Origin: Candidatus Elarobacter sp.
GTDB lineage: Bacteria > Vulcanimicrobiota > Vulcanimicrobiia > Vulcanimicrobiales > Vulcanimicrobiaceae
NCBI GenBank assembly: GCA_030150085.1
Contig: JASLGJ010000353.1
Coordinates: 1 to 7,418 of the forward strand
Direction of reading: 5' to 3'
Length of the DNA stretch: 7,418 nucleotides
Shown piece by piece: positions 1 through 6,259 of this stretch. The notes beneath the pieces were generated by a model. That model saw nothing but the letters and a program-made list of their open reading frames with translations, ran no database searches and was not told where the DNA came from. Made by a program: the position numbers and the translations under genes. The number at the start of each line of letters is the position of its first letter. The stretch's first letter is position 1.

Positions 1-1
1 C

Positions 2-1231
2 GGCAGCCGGCTGATCGTGCGGCGCGGCAGCCCGGGGCCGGTGCTGCGCGCGCTGGCCCGCGCGGCCGGGGCCGAGGCGGTCGGCTGGAGCTGCGGCTAC
101 GACGCCAAGAGCGTGCGCGCCGAGCGCGACCTGCAGTCGACCCTGGAGGAAGCCGGGCTGCGCGCGCGGCCCGTCCACGACGCCCTGGTGGTCCAGCCCG
201 AGGACGCCGCCACCGTGCACCGCGGCGGCGACGGCTACCGCGCCTTCGTGCCCTACCAGGCCCGCTGGCGGACCCAGATCCCGGCCCCCGACGCCGGCTC
301 GGCGAGCGCCTTCGCGCGGCTCGAGATCGCCAGCGAACCGCTCCCGGTGCCCGAGGAGTTCGGCGCGCCGGCCCCGCTCGAGGGCGAGGCCGGGGAAGCG
401 GCCGCGCGGGCCAAGCTGGCGGCCTACCTGGCCGGGCCGGTGCTGCAGTACGGCATCGCCCGCAACGTCCCGGCCGCGGGCGGTACCTCGCACCTGTCGG
501 CCGAGCTGTCGTTCGGCACGCTGGCCGCGCGCGAGGTCGTGCGGGCGGCCTGCGAGCGGGCGGCCGACCCGTTCCTGCTGGTCGAGGAGCGGACCTCGCT
601 CAAGCTCTTCCTGCGCTCGCTCGCGCAGCGCGACTTCTTTCTCCAGCTCGCCTACTACAACGAGTCGCTCGAGGAGCAGCCGCTGCAGGCCAAGATGCGC
701 GGCTTCGCCTTCGCCCGCAGCCACCCCGCGCTGGACGCCTGGCGCAGCGGCCGGACCGGCTTTCCGCTCGTCGACGCGGGCATCCGCGAGCTGCGCGCCA
801 CGGGCTGGATGCACCCCCGCGTGCGGGCCATCGCGGCCTCGTTCCTGTGCTTCGACCTGGGGGTGGACTGGCGGGTCGGGCGGGACGAGTGGGACACCTA
901 CCTGATCGAGGACGCCCCGGCCCTGGCGGTCGGCAACTGGCAGTGGATCGCCGGGGTCGGAGCCGACCTCGCGGCCTACCCGCGCATCTACAACCCGCTC
1001 AAGCAGGCCCGCCGCTTCGACCCCGCGGCGCAGTACGTGCGGCGCTGGATCCCCGAGCTGGCCGGCATCCCCGACGACGCGGTGCTCGACCCGGGGCAGG
1101 CGCCGCGCCGGCGCCAGCTCGACCTGCCGCTGTACGCCGACCGCGGCTACCCGGCCCCGGTGCTCGACCACGAGCGGGCCGCGCGGGCCTTCCTGGCCCG
1201 CTACGCGCGCGAGGTCCGCGCCCCGGCCTGA
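2..1231 (+). CDS. phr: Deoxyribodipyrimidine photo-lyase / cryptochrome-family flavoprotein, 5'-partial
   Basis: The frame is open to the left edge, so the true start and part of the N-terminal antenna domain lie outside; a GTG at 17 is internal (residues below are counted from it). Photolyases of this family bind FAD and use light to split pyrimidine dimers in DNA; cryptochromes share the fold. Seen here: the end of the Rossmann-like domain (residues 1-95), the FAD-domain start with a conserved Tyr (about 143) and GTSHLS (about 155), TGFPLVDAG, GWMHPR (264-268), VDWR (W285), GNWQW (W308, W310) and RIYNPLKQ. The C-terminus is full length. Oddly, many active-site positions differ from E. coli PhrB: the positions of E274, W277, N341, M345, D374 and N378 are S201, Q204, P267, A271, A300 and A304, and no Trp sits at the W306 position. 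Family membership is secure; light-driven CPD repair is doubtful. The stop at 1229-1231 overlaps a possible ribosome site for pepP. Confidence 0.9.
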   Translation, partial: GSRLIVRRGSPGPVLRALARAAGAEAVGWSCGYDAKSVRAERDLQSTLEEAGLRARPVHDALVVQPEDAATVHRGGDGYRAFVPYQARWRTQIPAPDAGSASAFARLEIASEPLPVPEEFGAPAPLEGEAGEAAARAKLAAYLAGPVLQYGIARNVPAAGGTSHLSAELSFGTLAAREVVRAACERAADPFLLVEERTSLKLFLRSLAQRDFFLQLAYYNESLEEQPLQAKMRGFAFARSHPALDAWRSGRTGFPLVDAGIRELRATGWMHPRVRAIAASFLCFDLGVDWRVGRDEWDTYLIEDAPALAVGNWQWIAGVGADLAAYPRIYNPLKQARRFDPAAQYVRRWIPELAGIPDDAVLDPGQAPRRRQLDLPLYADRGYPAPVLDHERAARAFLARYAREVRAPA

Positions 1232-1293
1232 GGTCCCGCTCCGTGCGGCCGGACACCGAGGTCGGACCGCCCCGCGGCGCCGAAGCCTGGCGC

Positions 1294-2730
1294 ATGAGCG
1301 AGCAGCAGCAGCCGGCGACCGGCAGTCACGACAGCGGGAACCCCGAGAACCTCCTGCGCTTCATGGTGACCAACTGGGCCACGCCGCCCGTGACCCCGGC
1401 CGCTCCGGTCGAGGGCAGCGAGAACTTCGCGGCCCGGCGCGCGAAGCTGCGCGCGGCCTTCCCCGGCCAGACGCTCATCGTCCCGACCGGCCACGAGAAG
1501 ACCCGCGCCAACGACATGGTCTACCGCTTCCGGCCCGGCACGGACTTCTATTACCTGAGCGGCAACACCGAGCCCGACAACGTGCTGGTGCTGCACGGCG
1601 ACGGCGCGACGCTCTACGTCGAGCCCAACCCGGGCAAGAGCGACCCGGTGTTCTTCACCGACCGCTTCAAGGGCGAGCTGTGGGTCGGCCCGCGCCTGGG
1701 CCTGGAGGGCACCGCGCAGCGCTACGGCCTGCCCGCCAAGCCGCTCTCGGCGCTGGTCGAGGACCTGACCGGCTTGTGCGCGAGCGGTCCCTGGCGGCTG
1801 CTGCAGGGCCTCGACCCGGCCCTGGACGCCAAGTTCGGCGCGGCCTTCCCCGGCCAGGCCAAGCGCGACGGCGAGTTCGCCGCGGCGCTGGCCGAGCAGC
1901 GCCTGCTCAAGGACGAGCTGGAGGTGCGCGAGATGCGGCGCGCCATCGCCTCGACCCACGCCGGGTTCGACGACGTGGTGAAGGGGCTGCCCGCGGCGCG
2001 CACCGAGCGCTACGTCGAGGGCGTGTTCGGCATGCGCGCGCGCATCGAGGGCAACGACGTCGGCTACAACACGATCGCGGCCAGCGGCCCCAACGCCTGC
2101 ATCCTGCACTGGGTCCACAACGACCGTGCGATCAGCGAGGGCGAGCTGCTGCTGCTCGACGCCGGGGTGGAGACGACCAGCCTCTACACCGCCGACGTGA
2201 CGCGCACGTTGCCGGTCGGCGGGCGCTTCTCGCCCGAGCAGCGCGAGATCTACGAGCTGGTCCTGGCCGCGCAGGACGCCGGCTTCGCGAAGTGCGCGCC
2301 GGGCAACGACTTCCTCGACCCCAACCGGGCCGCGATGGAGGTCCTCGCGCACGGCCTGGAGCGGCTGGGCATCCTGCCCAGCGCCAAAGAGGCGCTCGAC
2401 GACCAGAACATGTTCTACAAGCGCTACTCGCTGCACAACGTCAGCCACATGCTGGGGCTGGACGTGCACGACTGCGCGCAGGCGCGGGCCGAGACGTACA
2501 AGTTCGGCAAGCTGCAGGCCGGGATGGTGCTGACCGTCGAGCCGGGCCTGTACTTCCAGCCCGACGATCTGACCGTGCCGGCGCGCTACCGCGGGATCGG
2601 GGTGCGCATCGAGGACGACGTGCTGATCACCCCCGACGGCTGCGAGAACCTCTCCGCCGCGATCCCGCGCACGGTCGAGGACGTCGAAGCCTGGGTCGGC
2701 TCCGCCGCCCGAGCGACTTCCAACCGCTGA
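1294..2730 (+). CDS. pepP: Xaa-Pro aminopeptidase (aminopeptidase P, M24B)
   Basis: This 478-residue cytoplasmic metallopeptidase removes an N-terminal residue that precedes proline. The N-terminal AMP_N domain (about residues 45-180) shows RRAKL and the typical YRFRPGTDFYYLSG run. The C-terminal pita-bread catalytic domain carries all five metal ligands expected of the family: D289 (LLLLDAGVE), D301 (TADVTRT), H385 (NVSHMLGLD), E416 (TVEPGLY) and E440 (RIEDDV), plus the upstream His in CILHW. Spacing agrees with E. coli PepP, so it should be active with two Mn-type ions. The extra N-terminal 40 residues, with LRFMVTNWA, resemble actinobacterial PepP proteins (from memory). The ATG at 1294 gives a natural N-terminus but has only a weak ribosome site. 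An in-frame GTG at 1243, nine bases after TGAGG at 1229-1233, would add 17 residues and couple translation to the photolyase stop. Co-transcription with the upstream gene is likely, as the gap is only 62 bp. Confidence 0.95.
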   Translation: MSEQQQPATGSHDSGNPENLLRFMVTNWATPPVTPAAPVEGSENFAARRAKLRAAFPGQTLIVPTGHEKTRANDMVYRFRPGTDFYYLSGNTEPDNVLVLHGDGATLYVEPNPGKSDPVFFTDRFKGELWVGPRLGLEGTAQRYGLPAKPLSALVEDLTGLCASGPWRLLQGLDPALDAKFGAAFPGQAKRDGEFAAALAEQRLLKDELEVREMRRAIASTHAGFDDVVKGLPAARTERYVEGVFGMRARIEGNDVGYNTIAASGPNACILHWVHNDRAISEGELLLLDAGVETTSLYTADVTRTLPVGGRFSPEQREIYELVLAAQDAGFAKCAPGNDFLDPNRAAMEVLAHGLERLGILPSAKEALDDQNMFYKRYSLHNVSHMLGLDVHDCAQARAETYKFGKLQAGMVLTVEPGLYFQPDDLTVPARYRGIGVRIEDDVLITPDGCENLSAAIPRTVEDVEAWVGSAARATSNR

Positions 2731-2748
2731 CGGTTCGGCGTTCCCGCG

Positions 2749-2784
2749 CGAAAGGGCGCCCCGCAGCCGCGCGGCGCCCTTTCG
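2749..2784. terminator. Bidirectional terminator hairpin between convergent genes
   Basis: The perfect 12-bp inverted repeat CGAAAGGGCGCC (2749-2760) and GGCGCCCTTTCG (2773-2784) encloses a 12-nt loop. It starts 18 bp after the pepP stop and ends one base before the minus-strand stop codon (2786-2788). The AAA/TTT ends of the arms give a short U run at the 3' side of the stem in both directions, so it can serve both converging genes. There is no long U tract, so termination strength is an inference. Confidence 0.75.
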
Positions 2785-2785
2785 G

Positions 2786-3412
2786 TTACTGCGTCGCGCC
2801 CTGCTGGGGCAGGCGGGCGTCGATCCAGTCGCTGACCAGCGGCACGTCGACGTCCTCGCCTTGCCAGACCTTGAAGGCGTAGACCACGCTCATCACGACC
2901 CAGACCGGGATCAGGAAGGGCAGCATCAGGGTCCAGACCCCGAAGCCTAGGATCGGCGTCGCCGCCGCGGCGCCCAGGATCGCGGTCAGGCCGTACATCC
3001 CGAAGTTGAAGCCGAGCGCCTGCCAGGCCTGGCGCTTGACGAAGCGCGGTGCCTTGCCGTCGAGCAGCGCGAAGAGCGCCAGCGGCCAGAAGGGGTAGCT
3101 CAGCGCGACCAGGGCGCGCGTCTCGGGCCGCACGTTGGCGACCGCGGCGGCGCGCTGCACGGTCGGCGGCGGGGCGTAGTACTGCGGCTGGGGCTGGGGA
3201 GGCGGTTCGGGCGGGGGCGGCGCGTAGGTGCCGCGGCTGGGCCCGACCCCGCCGTGGATGGCCCGGTTGGCCTGCGCCGCGGCGTCGATGCGCGCGGCGA
3301 GGCGGCAGCTCGGGCAGTCGCCCTGCTCGGAGCGGCAGGTCGCGCAGAGCGGCTTGCGGCAGCCCGTGCACAGCGCGACGGACGGGACGGCGTGATGGAA
3401 GAAGCAGTCCAT
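2786..3412 (-). CDS. B-box-type zinc-finger protein with DUF4870-like membrane domain
   Basis: This is a predicted 208-residue membrane protein. Residues 3-36 hold a cross-brace zinc pattern: C3-x2-H6, C15-x2-C18, C23-x2-C26 and C33-x2-C36, with spacing like a B-box finger and enough ligands for two zinc ions. A Pro/Gln-rich linker follows (about 64-84), then a hydrophobic region with membrane segments near 101-117, 133-152 and 155-181. The segment LSYPFWPL, the following KRQAWQAL and the closing QGEDVDVPLVSDWI match the layout of DUF4870/Tic20-like proteins (family recognised from memory). No signal peptide is seen, so the zinc module is probably cytoplasmic. The biochemical role is unknown; a zinc-bound scaffold or protein-interaction anchor at the membrane is only a guess. 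The ATG at 3412 is chosen because Cys3 begins the zinc finger and no good alternative start or strong ribosome site lies just upstream. It diverges from the ABC exporter gene and converges on pepP. Confidence 0.8.
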   Translation of the reverse strand: MDCFFHHAVPSVALCTGCRKPLCATCRSEQGDCPSCRLAARIDAAAQANRAIHGGVGPSRGTYAPPPPEPPPQPQPQYYAPPPTVQRAAAVANVRPETRALVALSYPFWPLALFALLDGKAPRFVKRQAWQALGFNFGMYGLTAILGAAAATPILGFGVWTLMLPFLIPVWVVMSVVYAFKVWQGEDVDVPLVSDWIDARLPQQGATQ

Positions 3413-3484
3413 GATCGCTGAGGTGACCCTCGTGAGTCGGTGTTCGTGCCGAAGGTACTGTGCGGCCGCGGCGAAGGTTTCGCG
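3413..3484. promoter_or_regulatory. Divergent intergenic region with presumed promoters
   Basis: These 72 bp separate the start codons of the minus-strand zinc-finger membrane gene and the plus-strand ABC exporter, so both promoters should lie here or just inside the genes. No convincing -35/-10 pair was found; TACTGT at 3456-3461 is a weak -10 candidate on the plus strand. The heptamer CGAAGGT occurs twice in the same orientation (3450-3456 and 3472-3478), 22 bp apart; the second copy contains the ribosome site of the exporter gene. GAAGG at 3473-3477 lies seven bases before the GTG at 3485 and decides that start. Confidence 0.4.
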
Positions 3485-5209
3485 GTGAACCCGACCTTCC
3501 GGCGGCTCCTGCGCGAGGCGCGCCCGTACTACCCGCGCTTGCTCGCCGGAACGCTGTTCGGCGTGATCGCGGGCGTCGCGCCGCTCACGCTGGCCCGGGT
3601 CGCGGGCTACCTGCGCTCCGACGTGCTGGTTCCCCAGCCGAGCTGGAACGTGCTGGGGCTGATCGTCTTCCTGATCGTCGTCTCGCAGATCGTCGGCAAC
3701 GCCGCCGCCTACGGGCAGGGCTATTTGACCGCCTTCAGCGGGCAGCGCATGGTGGCCACCTTCCGGGCCCGCATGTTCGATCGCATCGCGCGCATGCCGC
3801 TGCGCGAGTTCGACCGCTGGCGCCCGGGCGAGCTGCAGTCGCGCATGTCGGCCGACCTGGGCCTGATGACCGACGCGATCTCGATCTCGCTCCCCCAGTT
3901 CGTGCAGACCACGGTCACCTTCATCGGCGCGCTGGTCTACATGATCTACCTCGACTGGTTCCTGGCCGTGGTGCTGTTCGTCGCCGCGCCGCTGATCGCG
4001 TGGATCGTGGGCAAGTTCAACGGGCTGATCGTGACCGGCACCAAGCGCGCCCAGGAGCGCATCGCCGACCTCTCCAGCAACCTCACCGAAGTGCTCGCCA
4101 ACGAGCGCGTGGTGAAGGCGTTCCGGCGCGAGGACTTCGAGCGCGACCGCTTCGCGGCCGCCAACGAGCGCTACTTCGGCGCGTACATGAAGGTCACGCA
4201 GTTCAACCAGACCCAGGCTCCGGTGCTCTCGTTCGTCATCATGCTGGCGGTCTGCGCGGTGGTCGCGTTCACCGCGCGCGAGGTCTCGATCGGGCGCCTG
4301 ACGCCCGCGCAGGCGTTCGAGTTCTGGACCGCGACCAGCTTGCTGATCAACCCCATGAACCGCTTCTCGATCTTCTTCGCCGACTTCGGGCGGGCGTTCG
4401 TGGGGGCGGGACGGGTGTTCGAGATCCTCGACCTGCCGGTCGAGCGCGACGACCCGCCGGGCGCGCTGCGCCTGCCCGACGTGCGGGGCGACATCCGCTT
4501 CGAGCACGTCACCTTCGCCTACGACGAGGCGCCGGTGCTGCGCGACTTCAGCGCCGAGATGCTGCACGGCGAGGTGGTGGCGCTGGTCGGCCCCTCGGGC
4601 GCGGGCAAGAGCACGATCGTCAATTTGGTGCCGCGCTTCTACGAGCCGCAGGCCGGGCGCATCACGCTCGACGGGGTCGACGTCGCCTACGTGCGGCTGG
4701 GCGACCTGCGCGACGCGATCGCCATCGTGCCGCAGGAGACGCAGCTCTTCAACGGCACGATCGCCGACAACATCCGCTACGGCCGGCTGACCGCCAAGGA
4801 CGGCGAGATCGTCGCCGCGGCCAAGGAGGCCAACGCCGACGAGTTCGTCCAGAAGCTGCCCGAGAAGTACGACACGGTGGTGGGCGAGCGCGGCATCCGG
4901 CTCTCGGGCGGGCAGCGCCAGCGCATCGCGATCGCGCGCGCGATCCTGCGCGACCCGCGCATCCTGATCCTCGACGAGGCCACCAGCGCACTGGACTCCC
5001 ACTCCGAGGCCCTGATCGAGGACGCCCTGGACCGCCTGCTCCCCGGCCGCACGACCCTCATCATCGCGCACCGCCTCTCGACCATCCGCCGGGCGACCAA
5101 GATCCTCTACATCGAGGGCGGGCGGGTGCGCGAGACCGGCACCCACGACTCGCTGCTCGCCGCCGGCGGGGCCTACGCCGACCTCCACGCGGCCCAGTTC
5201 GCCCGCTAG
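3485..5209 (+). CDS. ABC exporter, fused membrane and ATPase domains (MsbA/multidrug type)
   Basis: This 574-residue half-transporter works as a dimer in the cytoplasmic membrane and drives export with ATP. The membrane domain has six helices, near residues 19-41, 55-76, 140-157, 159-176, 246-262 and 278-300, with cytoplasmic extensions between them. The ATPase domain carries a complete set of motifs: Walker A GPSGAGKST (369-377), Q-loop Q417, signature LSGGQ (473-477), Walker B with D497 and catalytic E498, D-loop SALD, and switch His529 (IAHRLST). It should therefore be catalytically competent and could form a homodimer. Length is normal for MsbA/LmrA/BmrA-type exporters. The substrate (lipid, drug or peptide) cannot be read from sequence. 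The GTG at 3485 follows a GAAGG ribosome site at seven bases and places the N-terminus at the usual distance from the first helix; a GTG at 3440 in the same frame lacks a ribosome site. No matching half-transporter lies nearby. Confidence 0.93.
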   Translation: MNPTFRRLLREARPYYPRLLAGTLFGVIAGVAPLTLARVAGYLRSDVLVPQPSWNVLGLIVFLIVVSQIVGNAAAYGQGYLTAFSGQRMVATFRARMFDRIARMPLREFDRWRPGELQSRMSADLGLMTDAISISLPQFVQTTVTFIGALVYMIYLDWFLAVVLFVAAPLIAWIVGKFNGLIVTGTKRAQERIADLSSNLTEVLANERVVKAFRREDFERDRFAAANERYFGAYMKVTQFNQTQAPVLSFVIMLAVCAVVAFTAREVSIGRLTPAQAFEFWTATSLLINPMNRFSIFFADFGRAFVGAGRVFEILDLPVERDDPPGALRLPDVRGDIRFEHVTFAYDEAPVLRDFSAEMLHGEVVALVGPSGAGKSTIVNLVPRFYEPQAGRITLDGVDVAYVRLGDLRDAIAIVPQETQLFNGTIADNIRYGRLTAKDGEIVAAAKEANADEFVQKLPEKYDTVVGERGIRLSGGQRQRIAIARAILRDPRILILDEATSALDSHSEALIEDALDRLLPGRTTLIIAHRLSTIRRATKILYIEGGRVRETGTHDSLLAAGGAYADLHAAQFAR

Positions 5210-5258
5210 GCGCGCCCGGTCGCGCCCAGGGCTGGTCCCCGGGTTCGGCCCGGCCGGC

Positions 5259-5285
5259 TAAGGATCGGGCCGGGGCGGCCGATCA
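5259..5285 (+). promoter_or_regulatory. Candidate sigma-28 (FliA)-type promoter for flgB-flgC-fliE
   Basis: TAAGGATC (5259-5266) and GCCGATCA (5278-5285) are separated by exactly 11 bp. The enterobacterial FliA consensus, as known from literature, is TAAAGTTT-N11-GCCGATAA: the -10 half matches at seven of eight positions, the -35 half at five. A start a few bases after 5285 would leave almost no leader before the ATG at 5296, in keeping with the lack of a well-spaced ribosome site there. GCCGAT is common in GC-rich DNA, and rod genes are usually not sigma-28 targets, so this remains tentative. The -35 half sits in the loop of a weak GC hairpin (5246-5272). Confidence 0.35.
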
Positions 5286-5295
5286 CCGGTTGAGG

Positions 5296-5721
5296 ATGAG
5301 CGGTATATCGTTCGGAGCCACGGTCGGCATGCTCAAGAACGCGATGGACGGCGCGGGCACGGCCCATGCCGTCATCGCGAACAACATCGCCAACGTCAAC
5401 ACGCCCAACTTCCGGCGCAGCGACGTGTCGTTCAAGGAGGCCCTGGCGGCCACCGAAGCGACCCCGGGCGACCCCGACGAGCTGGCCTTGGCGACCAGCT
5501 CGGACCGCCACATCCCGCTGGGCGGCCCGCAGGACGCGCAGCCGTTCGCGATCTCGACCACCGTCGACGACTCGCAGCAGATGCGGGTCGACGGCTCCAA
5601 CGTCGACGTCGACCAAGAGATGGCCAAGCTCTCGCTCAACTCGGCCTACGCCCAGACCATGGGCCAGATGCTGCAGAACCAGTACACCCGGCTGCACAAC
5701 GCCATCACGGAGCGCGCATAG
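5296..5721 (+). CDS. flgB: Flagellar basal-body rod protein FlgB
   Basis: This 141-residue protein is a proximal-rod subunit of the flagellar basal body, exported through the flagellar type III apparatus without a cleaved signal peptide. The rod/hook N-terminal motif ANNIANVNTPNFRR lies near residues 29-42, in the usual place for FlgB, and the C-terminal helix (NVDVDQEMAKLSLN onward, ending in LHNAITER) has the amphipathic pattern that packs against the N-terminal helix. Length is normal. The ATG at 5296 directly abuts GAGG, too close for a normal Shine-Dalgarno; a TTG two codons upstream (5290) is an alternative, or the message is nearly leaderless. It is the first gene of flgB-flgC-fliE. 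Confidence 0.93.
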   Translation: MSGISFGATVGMLKNAMDGAGTAHAVIANNIANVNTPNFRRSDVSFKEALAATEATPGDPDELALATSSDRHIPLGGPQDAQPFAISTTVDDSQQMRVDGSNVDVDQEMAKLSLNSAYAQTMGQMLQNQYTRLHNAITERA

Positions 5722-5723
5722 CG

Positions 5724-5810
5724 ATGATCTCGACGACCGGCTACCTGGTTGGCTCGCTGACGAGGCGTAGCCGAGGGATTTCGCCGTCCGTTCAGGAGGG
5801 CGAAATCTGA
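5724..5810 (+). CDS. Possible 28-codon small ORF between flgB and flgC
   Basis: An ATG two bases after the flgB stop opens a 28-codon frame beginning MISTTGYLVGSL. Its TGA (5808-5810) overlaps the flgC ATG by one base, the same TGATG arrangement as flgC-fliE. GGAG at 5709-5712 lies 11 bases upstream of its ATG. The peptide has no recognised family and may be chance; alternatively it is a leader whose translation passes through the hairpin at 5777-5807 and delivers ribosomes to flgC. Confidence 0.25.
   Translation: MISTTGYLVGSLTRRSRGISPSVQEGEI
5777..5807 (+). promoter_or_regulatory. Hairpin with the flgC ribosome-binding site in its loop
   Basis: GATTTCGCC (5777-5785) and GGCGAAATC (5799-5807) form a perfect 9-bp stem with a 13-nt loop. 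The flgC Shine-Dalgarno AGGAGG (5794-5799) is mostly in the loop, with its last G in the stem. The stem ends two bases before the flgC ATG (5810), so folding would change access to the ribosome site. The stem is unusually A/T-rich for this DNA. It could control translation or, as a DNA dyad, bind a protein; both are inference. Confidence 0.5.
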
Positions 5811-6259
5811 TGGGCTTCTATACTTCGATCGAGGTCAGCGCGACCGGGCTGTCGGCCCAGCGCCTGACCATGGACACGATCGCCAACAACATCGCCAACG
5901 TGAACACCACGCGCACCGCCGAGGGCGGCCCGTTCAAGCGCCAGCTGGTGGTGTTCTCGCAGAAGAACGAGCCGGCCGCCGACGCCGCGGGCGCGACGGA
6001 CGACGCGAACGACCCGGCCCGCTCGCGCGCCGGCGTCGACGTGGTCGGCATCGTCGCGGACCAAGGCCCCGACAAGCTCGTCTACGACCCGACCCACCCC
6101 GACGCCGACCCCCAGGGCTACGTCCACATGCCCAACATCGACGTGGTCAAGGAGATGGTCGACATGATGGCCGCCTCGCGCGCCTACGAGGCCAACGTCA
6201 CCGCGATCCAGGAAGCGCGCGCCATGGGCACCGCCACGCTGGGGCTGCTCAAAGCCTGA
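5810..6259 (+). CDS. flgC: Flagellar basal-body rod protein FlgC
   Basis: This 149-residue protein is the second proximal-rod subunit, assembled after FliE and FlgB above the MS ring. It shows all FlgC landmarks: the N-terminal helix with LSAQRLTMD, the motif ANNIANVNTTRT and GGPFKRQ (about residues 26-47), the central KLVYDPTHPDAD followed by GYVHMPNID, and the C-terminal VVKEMVDMMAASRAYEANV helix. It is slightly longer than enterobacterial FlgC because of an Ala/Asp-rich insertion near residues 55-75. The start is well supported by AGGAGG at 5794-5799, ten bases upstream, although that site is embedded in a hairpin. The stop overlaps the fliE start by one base (TGATG at 6257-6261), which predicts translational coupling. 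Confidence 0.96.
   Translation: MGFYTSIEVSATGLSAQRLTMDTIANNIANVNTTRTAEGGPFKRQLVVFSQKNEPAADAAGATDDANDPARSRAGVDVVGIVADQGPDKLVYDPTHPDADPQGYVHMPNIDVVKEMVDMMAASRAYEANVTAIQEARAMGTATLGLLKA

Noticed and set aside
847..1293. Upstream extension of the pepP frame into the photolyase gene
   Set aside because: Arg/Pro/Gly-rich shadow of the photolyase frame; no family similarity. Only a short extension to 1243 is credible.
1201..2469. 422-codon minus-strand open frame
   Set aside because: Antisense to pepP, with no recognisable domain and Arg/Gln/Val/Ala-biased composition; the plus frame carries all aminopeptidase motifs.
3413..5188. Long minus-strand open frame running in phase from the ABC exporter antisense strand into the zinc-finger membrane gene (800 codons in total)
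   Set aside because: The part beyond 3412 is the antisense of a clearly coding ABC exporter and has low-complexity, charged composition typical of shadows in GC-rich DNA. The real protein starts at the ATG just before the first zinc ligand.
5246..5272. Hairpin CGGCCCG/CGGGCCG after the ABC exporter as a terminator
   Set aside because: Only 7 bp with a 13-nt loop and no U tract; inverted pairs of this kind are frequent in such GC-rich DNA.
5380..5901. Exact 17-bp direct repeat AACAACATCGCCAACGT in flgB (5380-5396) and flgC (5885-5901)
   Set aside because: It encodes the NNIANV part of the conserved rod-protein motif in two homologous proteins; conserved coding sequence explains it.
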